From contig NZ_CP012622.1 of the NCBI RefSeq assembly GCF_001281045.1, positions 1,054,001-1,118,000 on the forward strand: a stretch of DNA of 64,000 nucleotides, given 5' to 3'. Both the position numbers and the translations under genes were made by a program. Origin of the DNA: Spiroplasma cantharicola. GTDB taxonomy: Bacteria; Bacillota_I; Bacilli_A; Mycoplasmatales; Mycoplasmataceae. Under the pieces are notes generated by a model. That model did not search any database and was not told the DNA's origin. It saw only the letters and a program-made list of their open reading frames with translations. Positions 41,682-56,158 of this stretch are shown piece after piece. Numbering within the stretch: the first letter of the stretch is position 1; each line of letters starts with the position of its first letter.

Positions 41682-42410
41682 TTACAAATATAGCGGAGGA
41701 GTTGTTGCCTTTTTAAAAGTTTTCAATTCCTCTGATTTAATATTGCTAATTAAAATTATTATTTCTTTTCAGCTATTTTTAATTTTTTTAGAGCTTAGTT
41801 TAATAAAAATTAAATACTTAATAAACATTTTTAAAAATAAATTTAATTTAGTAGATTTTTTATAAATAAGATTATTTAAATCCTCATTTGATTTTGAAAC
41901 AATTTTTATTACTGAATAAATAAAAGAAAAGAAAACAATATAGAAAAATGAATATAGTAAAAGTGAACTTATTAAAAGAAATTGAGTAAAGAATAAAATA
42001 TTTATGTAATCTAAATTTATAATTTTATGAAATTTATAATTCGTTCATCAATAAACCTCCATTGATATTATTGTTGTTCTTTCAATTGATATGTAAGTTT
42101 GCGTTATTGAAAAAATAAAAAATAAAAATGTAACTAACATTGTTATATAAAACTTATAATTATTATTCAATAAACTCATACTTATTAAGTTTTTCTTTGA
42201 CACTTCGTCATTATATTTTTCAATATATCTTAATAGATTTGAAATAAAAACAGTTATAAAATATAGAGAAATTATTATTAAAGTTATATTAACAAATAAA
42301 GATAAAATAATTATATTAGTTTTTTGATTTAAAATATTCTGAATTGGAAATGTTAAAAAAAGCAAAATAAATATAACTATTAAATTTAAATTATTCTTTA
42401 TCTTCTTCAT
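41682..42410 (-). CDS. Membrane protein of unknown function with TPPL tail (copy B)
   Basis: The 242-residue protein starts at ATG 42410 with AGGAAA 6 bases upstream. Hydrophobic segments lie near residues 9-26, 33-62, 88-112 and 130-165, followed by a Lys-rich C-terminal part ending KTFKKATTPPLYL. The arrangement and the ending match the 232-residue protein at 12772-13470, though the rest is very divergent. It precedes a lipoprotein and a giant FtsX-like permease. Its promoter region holds a run of 16 T on the coding strand. I do not recognise the family. Confidence 0.75.
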
Positions 42411-42428
42411 TATTTTCCTCACTTTTTA

Positions 42429-42462
42429 ATTATAGTTGATAAAAAAAAAAAAAAAACAATAA
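42429..42462 (-). promoter_or_regulatory. Promoter with a 16-T spacer upstream of TPPL-tail gene B
   Basis: A perfect TATAAT lies at 42434-42429, 19 bases before the ATG. Upstream, TTATTG (42462-42457) or TTGTTT (42459-42454) could be the -35. The spacer is 22 or 19 bases and contains 16 consecutive T (42456-42441), so loss or gain of T would change it towards or away from 17. The same T run is also the tail of the alaS terminator. Confidence 0.45.
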
Positions 42463-42514
42463 CTTTTAAAAAAAATTTCATAAAAACTTTTTTAAATATA
42501 CTATTATTGTTTTT
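42441..42514 (-). terminator. Terminator after alaS with a 16-T tail
   Basis: AAAAACAATAA (minus strand, 42514-42504) pairs with TTATTGTTTTT (42462-42452), with an AT-rich inner arm that also folds. The long T run completes a typical factor-independent terminator about 20 bases past the alaS stop. Confidence 0.75.
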
Positions 42515-42532
42515 TTCTTTATATAAGTAAAG

Positions 42533-45208
42533 TTAAATAATTTTACCTTGGGCAAAGGTACTATTTCCTCCACCCTTTACTTTAAATTTTTTATTATTAT
42601 TAAATAATTCAATTGCACTATTATCCTTTGCAATTGCTTCATTTACTGATACTACTAAAACCTTTTCTTTTATATTTCAAAGCATAATAATTAAGTTGTC
42701 AAATTTATTTTGCAATTTATCTGAAAGAGATTTCATTTCCTTCATTTCAAGGTTATTAGTTTCTAATTCAATTCAATTAATATTGTCTTTTTTAATTGGA
42801 CTAATATCTGAATACTGTGATAATTTCTCTTCAATTAATAATTCTTCAATTTCTCTTTGATATATTTTAAATAAGTTTTTCAAATCATTTACTTTTTGTT
42901 TTATAACTATTACATTTTCTTTATTCACTTTTAAGGACATAATCTCATTAATTTGAGTTTCAATTGTCTTATTTTTTACTTTTAATTTAAAATTATTAAA
43001 TTTATCAATTAAAGTTTGAATTTCTAATTTTTGTTTAGTGAACTGCTCGTTTAAATAGTTCACTACTTCTTTATGACTAGTTACTGCGTGATATCTAAAT
43101 ACACCACTACCTTTAGATTCTACATTAGTAATTAATAAGTCTTCTATATCTTTTGTATTGGCAACATGAGTCCCCCCACAAAGTTCACAAGAAAATGATC
43201 CAAATTTAATTACTCTAACATTTTCACCATATTTTTCTGTAAATAATGCTAAAGCTTTATGTTTATCTATGGCTTCTTTTAAAGAACAATAGATAATTTC
43301 TCTAGGAATTTTATTATTTATTTCTCTTGCTATAACTGAATGAATTTTTGCAAGTTCATCTACAGTTGGCAATCTGTTATAAGAAATATCAATTCTTAAA
43401 CCATTTTCATCATTATAACTACCATTTTGTAACGCTTCTTTGCCAAGTATTTCTTGAATTGCTGCTTGTAAAATATGTGTTCCTGAGTGATTTTTCATTG
43501 TATAAAAGCGCTTTTCACTATCAATTGAGGCTTTCACAATATCTCCAATTTTTAAAGTTCCATTTACTTGAACTTTATGTATATGTTGTCCATTAGGACC
43601 ATTTTTTACATCCATTACTAAGTGACGATTTTCTTGCTTATCAATTAAATAACCATTGTCTGCAGCTTGACCACCTTTTTCAGCATAAAATGGTGTCTTT
43701 GTTAAAGTTATAAATACAACTTGATTTGTTGCTGATTGTAATTTTGATTCATCTTCAAAAATAAAATTAATTTTTGAATCACACTCTTCTAAATCATAAC
43801 CCACAAATTCACTTTCTTCTTTTAACCCTGTCAATATTGCTGATTGTTTGTTCCAAGCTTTATCATCTTTTCTTGAACTTCTTGCTAATTCTTTTGTTTC
43901 TTCTAAAAGTTTCTCATAGCCTTTTAAATCAATTTTAACATTTGCCTGAGTTGCTATTTCTGTAGTCAATTCAATTGGAAAACCAAATGATTCAAAAAGT
44001 AATAAAGCATTTTTACCACTTACTTTTTTTTCTGTTTTTATAATAGATTCTAAGTGCTCATAACCTTTTGAAAGTGTTTTTAAAAATCTTAATTCTTCTT
44101 GTTTAATCACTTCTTTAACAATATCTTTTTTTTCAATTAAATAAGGATAAAAGTTTTTCATAGCTTCTATTACTTTATCTACTAATTTATATAAAAATGC
44201 TTCTTTAATGCCTAGTTTTCTTCCATAAACAGAACTTCTTCTTATAAGTCTTCTTATAATATAACCTCTATCTTTATTGCCAGGAAAAACTCCATCACTT
44301 ATTGCAAAAACAACTGCTCTTACATGATCTGCAATTACTTTAAAACCTGTATTAATTTTTGTTTGCTCTTTATTTTCATTATAATAATTATCAATAGAAT
44401 ATTTAAATTCTTTACTACACATTTTTTCTACTTGTTTAATTGTTGGGAAAAAGATATCAGTTTCAAAATTTGTTGGGGCATCTTGAAAGATTGAAACTAA
44501 TCTTTCAAATCCTGCTCCCGTATCAATATTTTTTCGTGGTAATTCAGTGTAATTATTATTACCATCATTATTAAATTGTGAAAATACAATATTTCAAATT
44601 TCAATATAACGATCATTTTCAATATCATCTTTTAAAAGTTTTGAACCGATTTTTTTGGGATCTCATTTTTCACCACGATCAAAAAATATTTCTGTATTTG
44701 GTCCACATGGCCCTTGGCCTACATCTCAAAAGTTTGTTTCTCTTGTTCCTTTAAAAATATGGTCTTCTTTAATTTTAATAATTTTTGTCCATACATCATA
44801 TGCTTCTTTATCTTCATTAAAAACTGTTATATATAATAGTTCTGGATCTATATCAAATCATTTTGGAGAAGTTAAAAGTTCTCATGCAAATTCAATAGCT
44901 TCTTTTTTAAAGTAATCTCCAATTGAAAAATTACCTAACATTTCAAACATTGTTTGGTGACGTGCTGTAACTCCAACATTTTCAATATCATTTGTTCTAA
45001 TAGATTTTTGAGAGTTTGTTAATCTTGGTGATGGTGGATTCATTCTTCCATCAAAATATGGTTTCAAAGTAGCAACTCCAGAATTTATTCACAATAAGCT
45101 TGGATCTTCAACTGGAACTAAACTAACAGGTTCTAAAAAATAATGGTTTTTTGATTTAAAAAAATCCAATCACATTTTTCTAATTTCATTTGCAGAAAGT
45201 TTCTTCAT
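42533..45208 (-). CDS. alaS: Alanine--tRNA ligase
   Basis: The 891-residue enzyme begins [20 protein letters not shown] and has the class II core ([34 protein letters not shown]). The editing domain follows with [12 protein letters not shown] and the zinc-type CGGTHV, and the C-terminal DHHA1 part ends [15 protein letters not shown]. It charges tRNA-Ala and clears mis-charged Ser and Gly. An AAGGAGAG site precedes the ATG. The leader is too short for a T-box. Trp is mostly TGA, with a few TGG (for example YDVWTKI). Confidence 0.97.
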
Positions 45209-45260
45209 TTTTTTCTCTCCTTAGGGATAACAAAATAATTTTAGCATAGAACTATTAAAA

Positions 45261-45521
45261 TTATTTTATAAAGCAATCCTTATGAACTGCCATTGTAATA
45301 CCACTAAATTCAACTAAATTATAATTATCATTATTATAAAATTTAATATTTCAAGGTTGCTTAGCATCTTTTTTTGAATAATGTTCATTATAATCCATAA
45401 TTTCCAAACAAACTAAACAAATTCTATGAATATCTAAATTATCTTTTTCGTGACCACATTGGCAAAGTAATGCATTACTTCAAGCATTTTTGGCAATATC
45501 ATCTAATTCAATTTTTTTCAT
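45261..45521 (-). CDS. Small Cys-rich protein of unknown function
   Basis: An 86-residue frame, hidden under the standard code by two TGA, begins MKKIELDDIAKNAWSNALLC. It has a likely zinc site: CQCGHEKD followed 14 residues later by CLVC, with a His and a last Cys near the end (VHKDCFIK). The latter half is Asn- and Tyr-rich. I know no family for it. It lies between guaB and alaS; no clear ribosome site precedes the ATG, and the base composition is like that of its neighbours. Confidence 0.65.
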
Positions 45522-45580
45522 AAATAAATTCTCATTTCTATTTAACTTGCAAAATAAAAGGCTCATATATTGAACCAACT

Positions 45581-47050
<1,470 letters not shown>

Positions 47051-47062
47051 ATAAATTTTCCT

Positions 47063-48604
47063 CTACTCTCATTCTATTGTTCCAGGTGGTTTTGAAGTTA
47101 TATCATAAACAACTCGATTAACTCCATCAACTTTATTAATAATTTCATTAACAACTTTATCTAAAAATTCCCAAGGTAAATGTGTACTAGAAGCTGTCAT
47201 AAAGTCAATTGTATTAACACTTCTTAAAGCAACTACATAATCATAAGTTCTATTATCACCCATTACACCAACCGTTTTTACTGGCAATAATGTTACAAAA
47301 GCTTGAGATACTTCATTATATAAATTTGCTTCAATTAAGTTATTAATAAAAATATCATCAGCCTCTTTTAAGATTTCACATTTTTCTTTTGTAACTTCTC
47401 CAATAACTCTAACTCCAAGACCAGGTCCAGGAAAGGGATGACGATTAATCATAAGGTCAGGAATTCCCAATTCTTTTCCAACTGCTCTAACTTCATCTTT
47501 GAATAATTCTCTTAGTGGTTCTAATAATTCAAATTTTAAGTCATCTGGCAGTCCTCCCACATTATGATGTGATTTAATAGTTTTTGAAACATGGCCATTG
47601 CTTGATGACTCAATTACGTCTGGGTAAATTGTTCCTTGAGCAAGAAATTTTGCTCCTTGCATTTGTCTTGCCTGTTCACTAAACACTTCAATAAATTTTT
47701 TACCAATAGTTTTTCTTTTATCTTCTGGGTCAACTTGACCCTTTAATGCTTTATAAAATTCATTGCTAGCATCAACTAACTTAATATCCATTTCAAATTC
47801 TTTATTATATAAATCCATTACTTTTTTTGCTTCATCTTTTCTTAACAAACCAGTATCAACTAAAATACATTTTAATTGCTTTCCAATTGCTTTAGAGATT
47901 AATGCAGCTGCCACTGAAGAGTCAACTCCTCCAGATAAACCTAAAATAACTTGCTCTTTTCCAACAATTTCTTTTATTGATTTTATTTTATTTTCAATAA
48001 ATTCTTTCATTTCTCAATCAGCTTTACATTTTGAAATATCAAAAATAAAGTTTTTTAACATTTGAATTCCTTGTTCAGAGTGAGTCACTTCTGCGTGAAA
48101 TTGAATCCCATAAACTTTTAATTTTTCATTTGAAATCCCCGCAACTGATGAATCAGAATGAGCAATTTGTTTAAAGCCTTCAGGCATTTTTGTTAAGTGA
48201 TCTGCGTGACTCATTCATACTTGTGAATTTTGACTAACTTTTTTAAACAATAAACTTTTGACATCGTCAATATATAATTTAGCTTTACCAAATTCTTGTG
48301 AATCAGCTAGCTCAACTTTTCCACCAAACATTTCTGTAATTAATTGCATTCCATAGCAAACACCCAATATTGGAACCCCAAGATTAAATATTTCCTTATC
48401 AATTTTATAAGCTTCATTCAGATATACACTATTGGGACCACCAGAAAGTATAATTGCTTTTAAATTATGATATTTTTCTAAATCGGCTTTTGTTTTATCA
48501 AAAGGAATTACTTCAGCATAAACATTTAAATTTCTAACTCTTCTTGCTAGTAATTGAGTATATTGACTTCCAAAATCTAAAATAAGTATTTGCGTATTTA
48601 ACAT
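47063..48604 (-). CDS. guaA: GMP synthase (glutamine-hydrolysing)
   Basis: The 513-residue enzyme has an N-terminal glutaminase domain ([26 protein letters not shown] with Cys83, and QFHAEV), then the ATP-pyrophosphatase loop [12 protein letters not shown] and [12 protein letters not shown]. It ends PPGTIEWE, the Trp being TGA. It converts XMP to GMP. It is cotranscribed with guaB, giving the IMP to GMP route. Confidence 0.97.
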
Positions 48605-48652
48605 TTTCTTAACCTCTAACTATTTTAATAAAACACTTCAAGTTTTCCTTTT

Positions 48653-48658
48653 ATTATA
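48653..48658 (-). promoter_or_regulatory. -10 box of guaA-guaB
   Basis: A TATAAT on the minus strand lies 49 bases before the guaA start, after the pdh terminator. The -35 is not clear. The leader carries GAGGTTAAG as ribosome site and shows no purine riboswitch core. Confidence 0.45.
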
Positions 48659-48662
48659 CATC

Positions 48663-48714
48663 AAAAAAACACCATTATATTTTCTAGTAATACTAGTTTA
48701 TATAATGGTGTTTT
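48663..48714 (-). terminator. Terminator at the end of the pdh operon
   Basis: A 15-bp stem (arms 48666-48680 and 48700-48714, core ACACCATTATA) encloses a small ACTAGTATTACTAGA hairpin. A T run follows on the minus strand. It lies 17 bases past the pdhD stop. Confidence 0.88.
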
Positions 48715-48730
48715 AATATTTATTAAATTT

Positions 48731-50629
<1,899 letters not shown>

Positions 50630-51964
50630 CTAAACTAACAGAGTTGCAGGATTTTGTAAGTAGTATGCTACTCTTGTTAAAAATCTTCCTGCATCTGCTC
50701 CATCAATTACTTTGTGATCTGCAGTTATTGAAAAAGGCATATAGTCTCTAATTTCAATTTCTTCTTTAATTACTCCAGGTGCTCTTGTAATTGTACCAAC
50801 ACCTAAAATAGCTGCTTCTGGGAAGTTAACAATTGGTGTAGCATAATCTAATCCAACAGCTCCAAAATTGGTTACTGTGAATGTTGCTCCACTCATTTCA
50901 CTTGCTGAAAGCTTTTTATTTCTTGCTTTAATGGCTAAGTCATTTATTTTTACAGCAATTTGTAAAACACTTAATTTATCAGCTCCACGAATAACAGGAA
51001 CCATTAAACCATCAGGTGTATCACAAGCCATACCAATATTAATTTGTTGCGCAAATTTTATTGCTTTATTTTCTTCATCAATTCTTACATTTAAATTTGG
51101 CATATCTCTTAGTGCATTAGCGCTTGCTTTAATAATAAAAGCTAAATAAGTTAATTTAACTCTAAGTGAATCTGCATGACCTTTAAGTTGTTTTCTAATA
51201 TTTACTAATTCAGTAACATCTAAGTTTCTCAATCCTGTAAATCCAGCAACTTTTTCATGAGCTGTTGTCATTGCTTTAACAGTTGCTTTTCTAATTGGAT
51301 TTCATGGTTTTGATTCAAAAGTTAATGGTTCATTAATTTCAGGAACTGAAATTAATGGATTTGAGTAATCTATTGCTGCACCTTTTGGGCCTGGACCAGC
51401 TGATTGTATTGCAGGTGAAGCCATTTGTGGATTTGCAGCAAAACCTTCAACATCAGAAACTAAAATTCTATTATTAGGTCCAGATGGACTAACTTTAGAA
51501 AGATCAACACCCATAACAGCTGCAACTTTTCTTGCTAATGGTGATGCTTTAACATCAACATTACTATTATCAATAATACTTGCTTGAGAAACAATATTTG
51601 CTTTTGGTGCAACTTCTCTAGCTTTTCTTGAAATAACTTCATTTGAAACTGGTGTTGCACCAACAACTGATGCATTTTCTTCAGCAGGTTCTGCTTTTGC
51701 TTTTGTTGCTTCTTTTGGAGCATCACCTTTACCATCATCAATTTCAACAACAACTTGTCCAACTTTAATTTCTTGATTTGCAGCAATTAAGATTGTTGCA
51801 ACTTTACCATCAACTGGTGCATAAATATCTGAAGTCACTTTATCAGTTTCAACATTAAAAAGAGCATCTCCCATTTTAACTTGATCTCCAACTTTTACAA
51901 GAACTTCAGTAACTGTACCTTCTGTTAAACCTTCTCCAATATCTGCGAATTTTACTTTAAACAT
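50630..51964 (-). CDS. pdhC: Dihydrolipoyl acetyltransferase (E2) of pyruvate dehydrogenase
   Basis: The 444-residue E2 has one lipoyl domain (residues 1-80, Lys42), a linker, a subunit-binding domain (ASPLARKVAAVMGVDLSKVS), a second linker, and the acetyltransferase core with FTVTNFGAVG and the catalytic DHKVIDGADAGRFL. It moves acetyl groups to CoA. It lies 12 bases ahead of pdhD and 23 bases after pdhB. Confidence 0.96.
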
Positions 51965-51971
51965 ATTTCTA
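51639..51971. repeat. Near-identical lipoyl-domain repeat, copy in pdhC
   Basis: The partner of 50292-50624, same length and orientation, with 4 differences. Protein changes are limited to the linker (KSEPVEE against KAEPAEE). Confidence 0.93.
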
Positions 51972-51987
51972 ATTCTCCTATTAGTCT

Positions 51988-52977
51988 CTAAAATTTGTAA
52001 TTTAAGATTTCTTCCATTTTAACAAGTATTTTTTTTGGATGAGGTTGGTGGTAAGCTTCACCTGAATCAAAAGGTATAACAATGTCATATCCTGTACATC
52101 TCATTGATGGAGCTTTTAAATATTCGAAACATTCTTCATTTACTGAAGCAATAATTTCTGCTGAAACTGAAAATGATCTGATTGCTTCATGGACAACTAA
52201 CAATCTTCCTGTTTTTTTAACTGATTCAAAAATCATTTCTTTATCTCATGGTTGAATTGAACGTAAATCAATTAATTCAATTGTAACATCGGGATTTTTT
52301 TCTTCCAATTCATCAATTGCCTTTTGACAATCAACTGTTTGAGCTCCATATGTAACAACAGTTAAGTCATTTCCTTCTTGAATTTTAAACGCTTTACCTA
52401 TTTCAACAGTATAGAATCCCTCAGGAACTTCTTGTTTAAAGGCTCTATATAATTTTGTTGGTTCAAAAACAATAACTGGATCTGGTGATTCAATTGCTGC
52501 TAAAATTAAACCTTTTGTATCATAAGGTGTTGAAGGACAAACTACTTTAATACCTGGAGTATGTGCATACATTGCTTCCATAGCTTCAGAGTGTAATTCA
52601 AGAGCTCTAATTCCACCACCCATTGGCATTCTTATAACAACTGGTGTTGGGTATTTCCCTCTTGTTCTATTTCTCATTCTTCCCATATGTCCTAAAATAT
52701 TTTGTAATGATGGTCAACCTAGACCTTCAAATTGTAATTCTACAACTGGTTTCATTTTATTTACTGCCATACCAATAGCTACACCAGCAAAGACAGCTTC
52801 AGAAATTGGAGCATCAAAACATCTTTTTTCTCCAAACTTAGCTTGAAGCCCTTCTGTTGCTCTAAAAACTCCACCTTCATAACCAGCATCTTCTCCATAA
52901 ACAACAACGTCATCTCATTTTTCCATCGCAACTTCAAGTGCTTCTGAAACTGCTTTAACATTATTTAAAACCTTCAT
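51988..52977 (-). CDS. pdhB: Pyruvate dehydrogenase E1 beta subunit
   Basis: The 329-residue subunit begins MKVLNNVKAVSEALEVAMEK and includes VYGEDAGYEGGVFRATEGL, TPVVIRMPMGGGI and the C-terminal transketolase domain (TVVTYGAQTVDCQKAI, RLLVVHEAIRSFSVSAEI). With PdhA it decarboxylates pyruvate. Its ATG overlaps the pdhA stop by one base (TAATG), which fits equal synthesis of the two. Confidence 0.96.
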
Positions 52978-54089
52978 TAGTGGTGTCCTCCCTTAGCTAC
53001 TTCTGGATATTTAGCAAAAAATTCTTTTGCTTCTTTATATTGTTTTTCTAAATCTGGAGTTTTTTCAGCAAATTGGAAGTTGAAAACATCTTCTAATTCA
53101 TATGATTTATTTGCTTCAGCTCAGTCAAACTCAGCTCTAATAAATTCATCTTGTTTTTTATCTAAAGCTTCTTGTTTTTTATCGGTTCAGATTTTTTTAT
53201 CAATTAAGTATTTTTTCATTCTTATTAGTGGATCTGATTTAAGTGCTTCTTCAAATTCAGCTTTTGGTCTATAAATATCTGGATTATCTGAAGATGAGTG
53301 AGCTCCTAATCTATATGTATCACATTCAATAAATACAGGACCTTTACCACTTCTTGCATGTTCAACTGCTTCTTTTGCAACAGCATAAACTGCAAGTAAA
53401 TCATTTCCATCAACTTTAATTGAAGGCATTCCTGTTGCAATACCTTTTACAGCAATATTTAATGACTTTGTAGATTTTTTATATGGTGTAGAAATAGCTC
53501 ATTTATTATTTTCACAAATGAAAATAACTGGTAGTTCATGAATTTTTGCAAAGTTCATTGCTTCATAAGTTTCACCTTCACTCATTCCACCATCACCTGT
53601 TGTTGTTACAGCAACTCCACCTGTTCCTCTATATTTTTCAGCAAAAGCAATTCCTGTTGCATGTGAAAATTGAGAACCAATAATAATATTTGGTGGTAAA
53701 GAATTAACACCTTTTGGTGATTGCCCACCATATTCATTTCCCATTCAATAAAGCATGATATTTCTCATTGGCATTCCAACACTTAATCATGCAGCATTAT
53801 TTCTATATCCTGATGAGAATCAATCTTTTCCTTTAATTAAGGGCAAAGTATATCCTATTTCAGATGCTTCTTGCCCTGTTGAAGAAAGAAATGATAATAA
53901 TCTTCCTTGTCTTTGTGCTTTATTTTGGAAGTCATCTTGTCTTCTTGAAAGATTCATTAATGAATATGCATCTATTAGCTCTTTGTCTGTCATTTTTGGC
54001 ACTAATTTTTCATCAATAATTTTTCCGTTCTTATCCATAATACGAACTACTTCGTCTTTTAATGGATCAAATTTTCCTATAAATTTCAT
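52977..54089 (-). CDS. pdhA: Pyruvate dehydrogenase E1 alpha subunit
   Basis: The 370-residue subunit has the thiamine diphosphate motif TGDGGMSEGETYEAMNFA ending in CENNKW, and the phosphorylation-loop-like TYRLGAHSSSDNP. The ATG at 54089 follows AGGAGG. It is the first pdh gene, 9 bases after lplA. Confidence 0.96.
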
Positions 54090-54097
54090 TTTTCCTC

Positions 54098-55093
54098 CTA
54101 TTGTATTAATAAGTCTAGTATATCCTTACTTGTGAAGTTTTCTCCAAAAATATTTTTGATATCTGACTTATTTAACACATCTTCTAAAACAAACGTTTCA
54201 TATTTTAAATTTACTAATTTATTTTCAAGTTCTTCAGTTCCTTGAAAACCTAAAAAATCTCCATAGAATTTTGCATCTTTAATGATTCCCTTTTCAATTC
54301 TTAAAAGAGCTTCAATAGATCCTTTTCCTTCTAATCTTTGTTTATTTCTATAATCAAAATCAGCATTCTTTGCATAATTTCAATCTGAATTTTTAAATTT
54401 CTCTTTGCTAAGATTAGTTATTTCCTTTATTTCATCTTCGCTTAAATTAATTGTTTTGATTTCATCTGACTTTTTATAAGTCTCAATTAATTTATTCATA
54501 AAAGCTTCAATATCAATTTTATTTTTTACTTCAGAATTTATGTTTGTAACCCTTGCTGCAATAGATTGAATATTCTTTGAAAGAATTTTGGCTCTATCAA
54601 CAGTTAAATAATTAGTCAACTTATCTAAATTTGCATTAAATAATATTGTTCCATGTTGCAAAAATCTATCTTCATACTTTCACATAGCATTTCCAGATAT
54701 CTTTTTACCATTTAGTTCAATATCATTTCTTCCAGAAAACTTTGCAGGAACACCTAACTCATTAAGAGTTTTAATTACAGGTTCTAGCATTGTTGAAAAT
54801 AAAGAAACACCTTTATTTTCTAAATCTGTATAAATAATGCTAAAATTCATATTTCCTAAGTCATGAAAAACTGTACCCCCACCACTATTTCTTCTAACAA
54901 TATTAACAGAATCTTTTTGAGCGTTTTGAAGATTAATTTCTCAAGCAGCATTTTGATTTCTTCCAACCACAATTGTGTTATCATTTTGTCATAAAAAAAG
55001 AATTGGTTCTGAGTATTTTCTAGTTTTTACAAAGTATTCTTCTGTTGCTAAATTAAACGCTGGGTCAACACAAGAAGTTTTATATATAAACAT
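54098..55093 (-). CDS. lplA: Lipoate--protein ligase A
   Basis: The 331-residue protein begins MFIYKTSCVDPAFNLATEEY and has NTIVVGRNQNAAWEIN, the lipoate-binding VRRNSGGGTVFHDLGN and the catalytic Lys in LNGKKISGNA. It attaches free lipoate to the Lys of the E2 and E3 lipoyl domains. It heads the lplA-pdhABCD operon, so the ligase and its targets are made together. The ribosome site GGGAAG lies about 8 bases upstream. Confidence 0.95.
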
Positions 55094-55197
55094 TTTGATA
55101 CTTCCCTTCTATACAACTATATTCTAAGGCATTTATCCTCATTTTGAGGAAATTTTTTAAATAAAGAAAATTATTTTCTAAATTTTTCCATTCTTAA

Positions 55198-55241
55198 TTC
55201 CCTTGATTTATCAAAGGAAATCAATTAAAAAAAGATATAAT
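55198..55241 (+). promoter_or_regulatory. Promoter and palindrome upstream of the HAD phosphatase
   Basis: TATAAT at 55236-55241 lies 21 bases before the ATG. At 55198-55219 there is a 22-bp interrupted palindrome built on CCTTGAT and ATCAAAGG, covering the place of the -35, where no consensus is present. A regulator site is likely. The hairpin CCTCATTTTGAGG near 55136-55148 lies in the same gap. Confidence 0.45.
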
Positions 55242-55262
55242 TAATAGGTAAAGGAGGCAATT

Positions 55263-56135
55263 ATGCAATTACAACACTTATCAAAAAAGAGATTAATTTT
55301 AATAGATTTAGACGGTACAACTTTAATGTCTAATGGTGAAGAAATTCATCCAATTACAAAAAAAGCATTAATTAATGCAACAAAAAATGACCATAAGGTT
55401 TGTATAATAACAGGAAGGCCTCATAGAGCAAGTATTCGTTTTTTTAATGAACTAGGATTAACTACCCTTTTAACAAATTTTGATGGAGCTCATATTCATG
55501 ACCCAGTATCAATGAAATTTAAAAGAATTGTTTTTCCTATTAGTGAAGATGTTGTTAAAGAAATAATGTTACACCCTATTATTAAATCAAGTACTTCAAA
55601 CATACTAATTGAGTCATATAATAAAGCAATGGTAAAAGAAAAGAATGAATTTATTGAAAACTTTTTTCATCTAGACGATGTTGATGACGATGAATATAAA
55701 ATTATTGACCCATATAAACATTGAGAGGGTTCTGCTACAAACGTTGTTTTATTTATAGATACTGAAGATAATAAAGATAATGTTTTAAGAGTATTAGAAA
55801 AATTTAAAAACACAATAAAAATTCAATCTGGTAATGTCTATGGTAATTTAAGTAAATCATCAAAGTTAATGGTTACTCTAACAAACAAAATTGTAAATAA
55901 AGGTTTTGTTGCCGATATTCTAGCACAATACTATAATAAAGATATTAGAGATGTCATTGCTTTTGGAGATCAAATGAATGACTATGAAATGGTTCAAAAA
56001 GTAGGTTATGGTGTGGCTATGAAAAACGGAAATACGGCTTTAAAAAATATTGCAGCGGGAATTACTAATCTTACAAACGATGAAGGTGGGCTTGGTGAAT
56101 ATCTTGAAAAACTTTTAAGAGGAATGGAAGTTTAA
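55263..56135 (+). CDS. HAD-superfamily phosphatase (Cof type)
   Basis: The only plus-strand gene in the window codes 290 residues. The HAD motifs are clear: DLDGTTLMS (nucleophile Asp), IITGRPHR, KNIVNKGF-type Lys region and FGDQMNDYEM. A cap domain of C2 type fills the middle. Such enzymes dephosphorylate sugar phosphates, nucleotides or flavin; the substrate cannot be told. One TGA (Trp) falls at 55722. AAGGAGG lies 6 bases before the ATG. It faces lplA across a shared promoter gap and converges with pepF. Confidence 0.9.
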
Positions 56136-56158
56136 AAAAACTGGTTATCCAGTTTTTT
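56135..56158. terminator. Two-way terminator between the HAD gene and pepF
   Basis: AAAAAACTGG at 56135-56144 pairs with CCAGTTTTTT at 56149-56158 around TTAT. It touches the stop codons of both convergent genes and has T runs on each strand. Confidence 0.9.

Noticed and set aside
41595..41685. Thirty coding-like codons after TPPL-tail gene B, possibly a frameshifted extension
   Set aside because: There is no start codon, and the TPPL end matches that of copy A, so the stop is natural.
45209..45260. T-box leader for alaS
   Set aside because: The leader is only about 50 bases, with no room or motif for a T-box.
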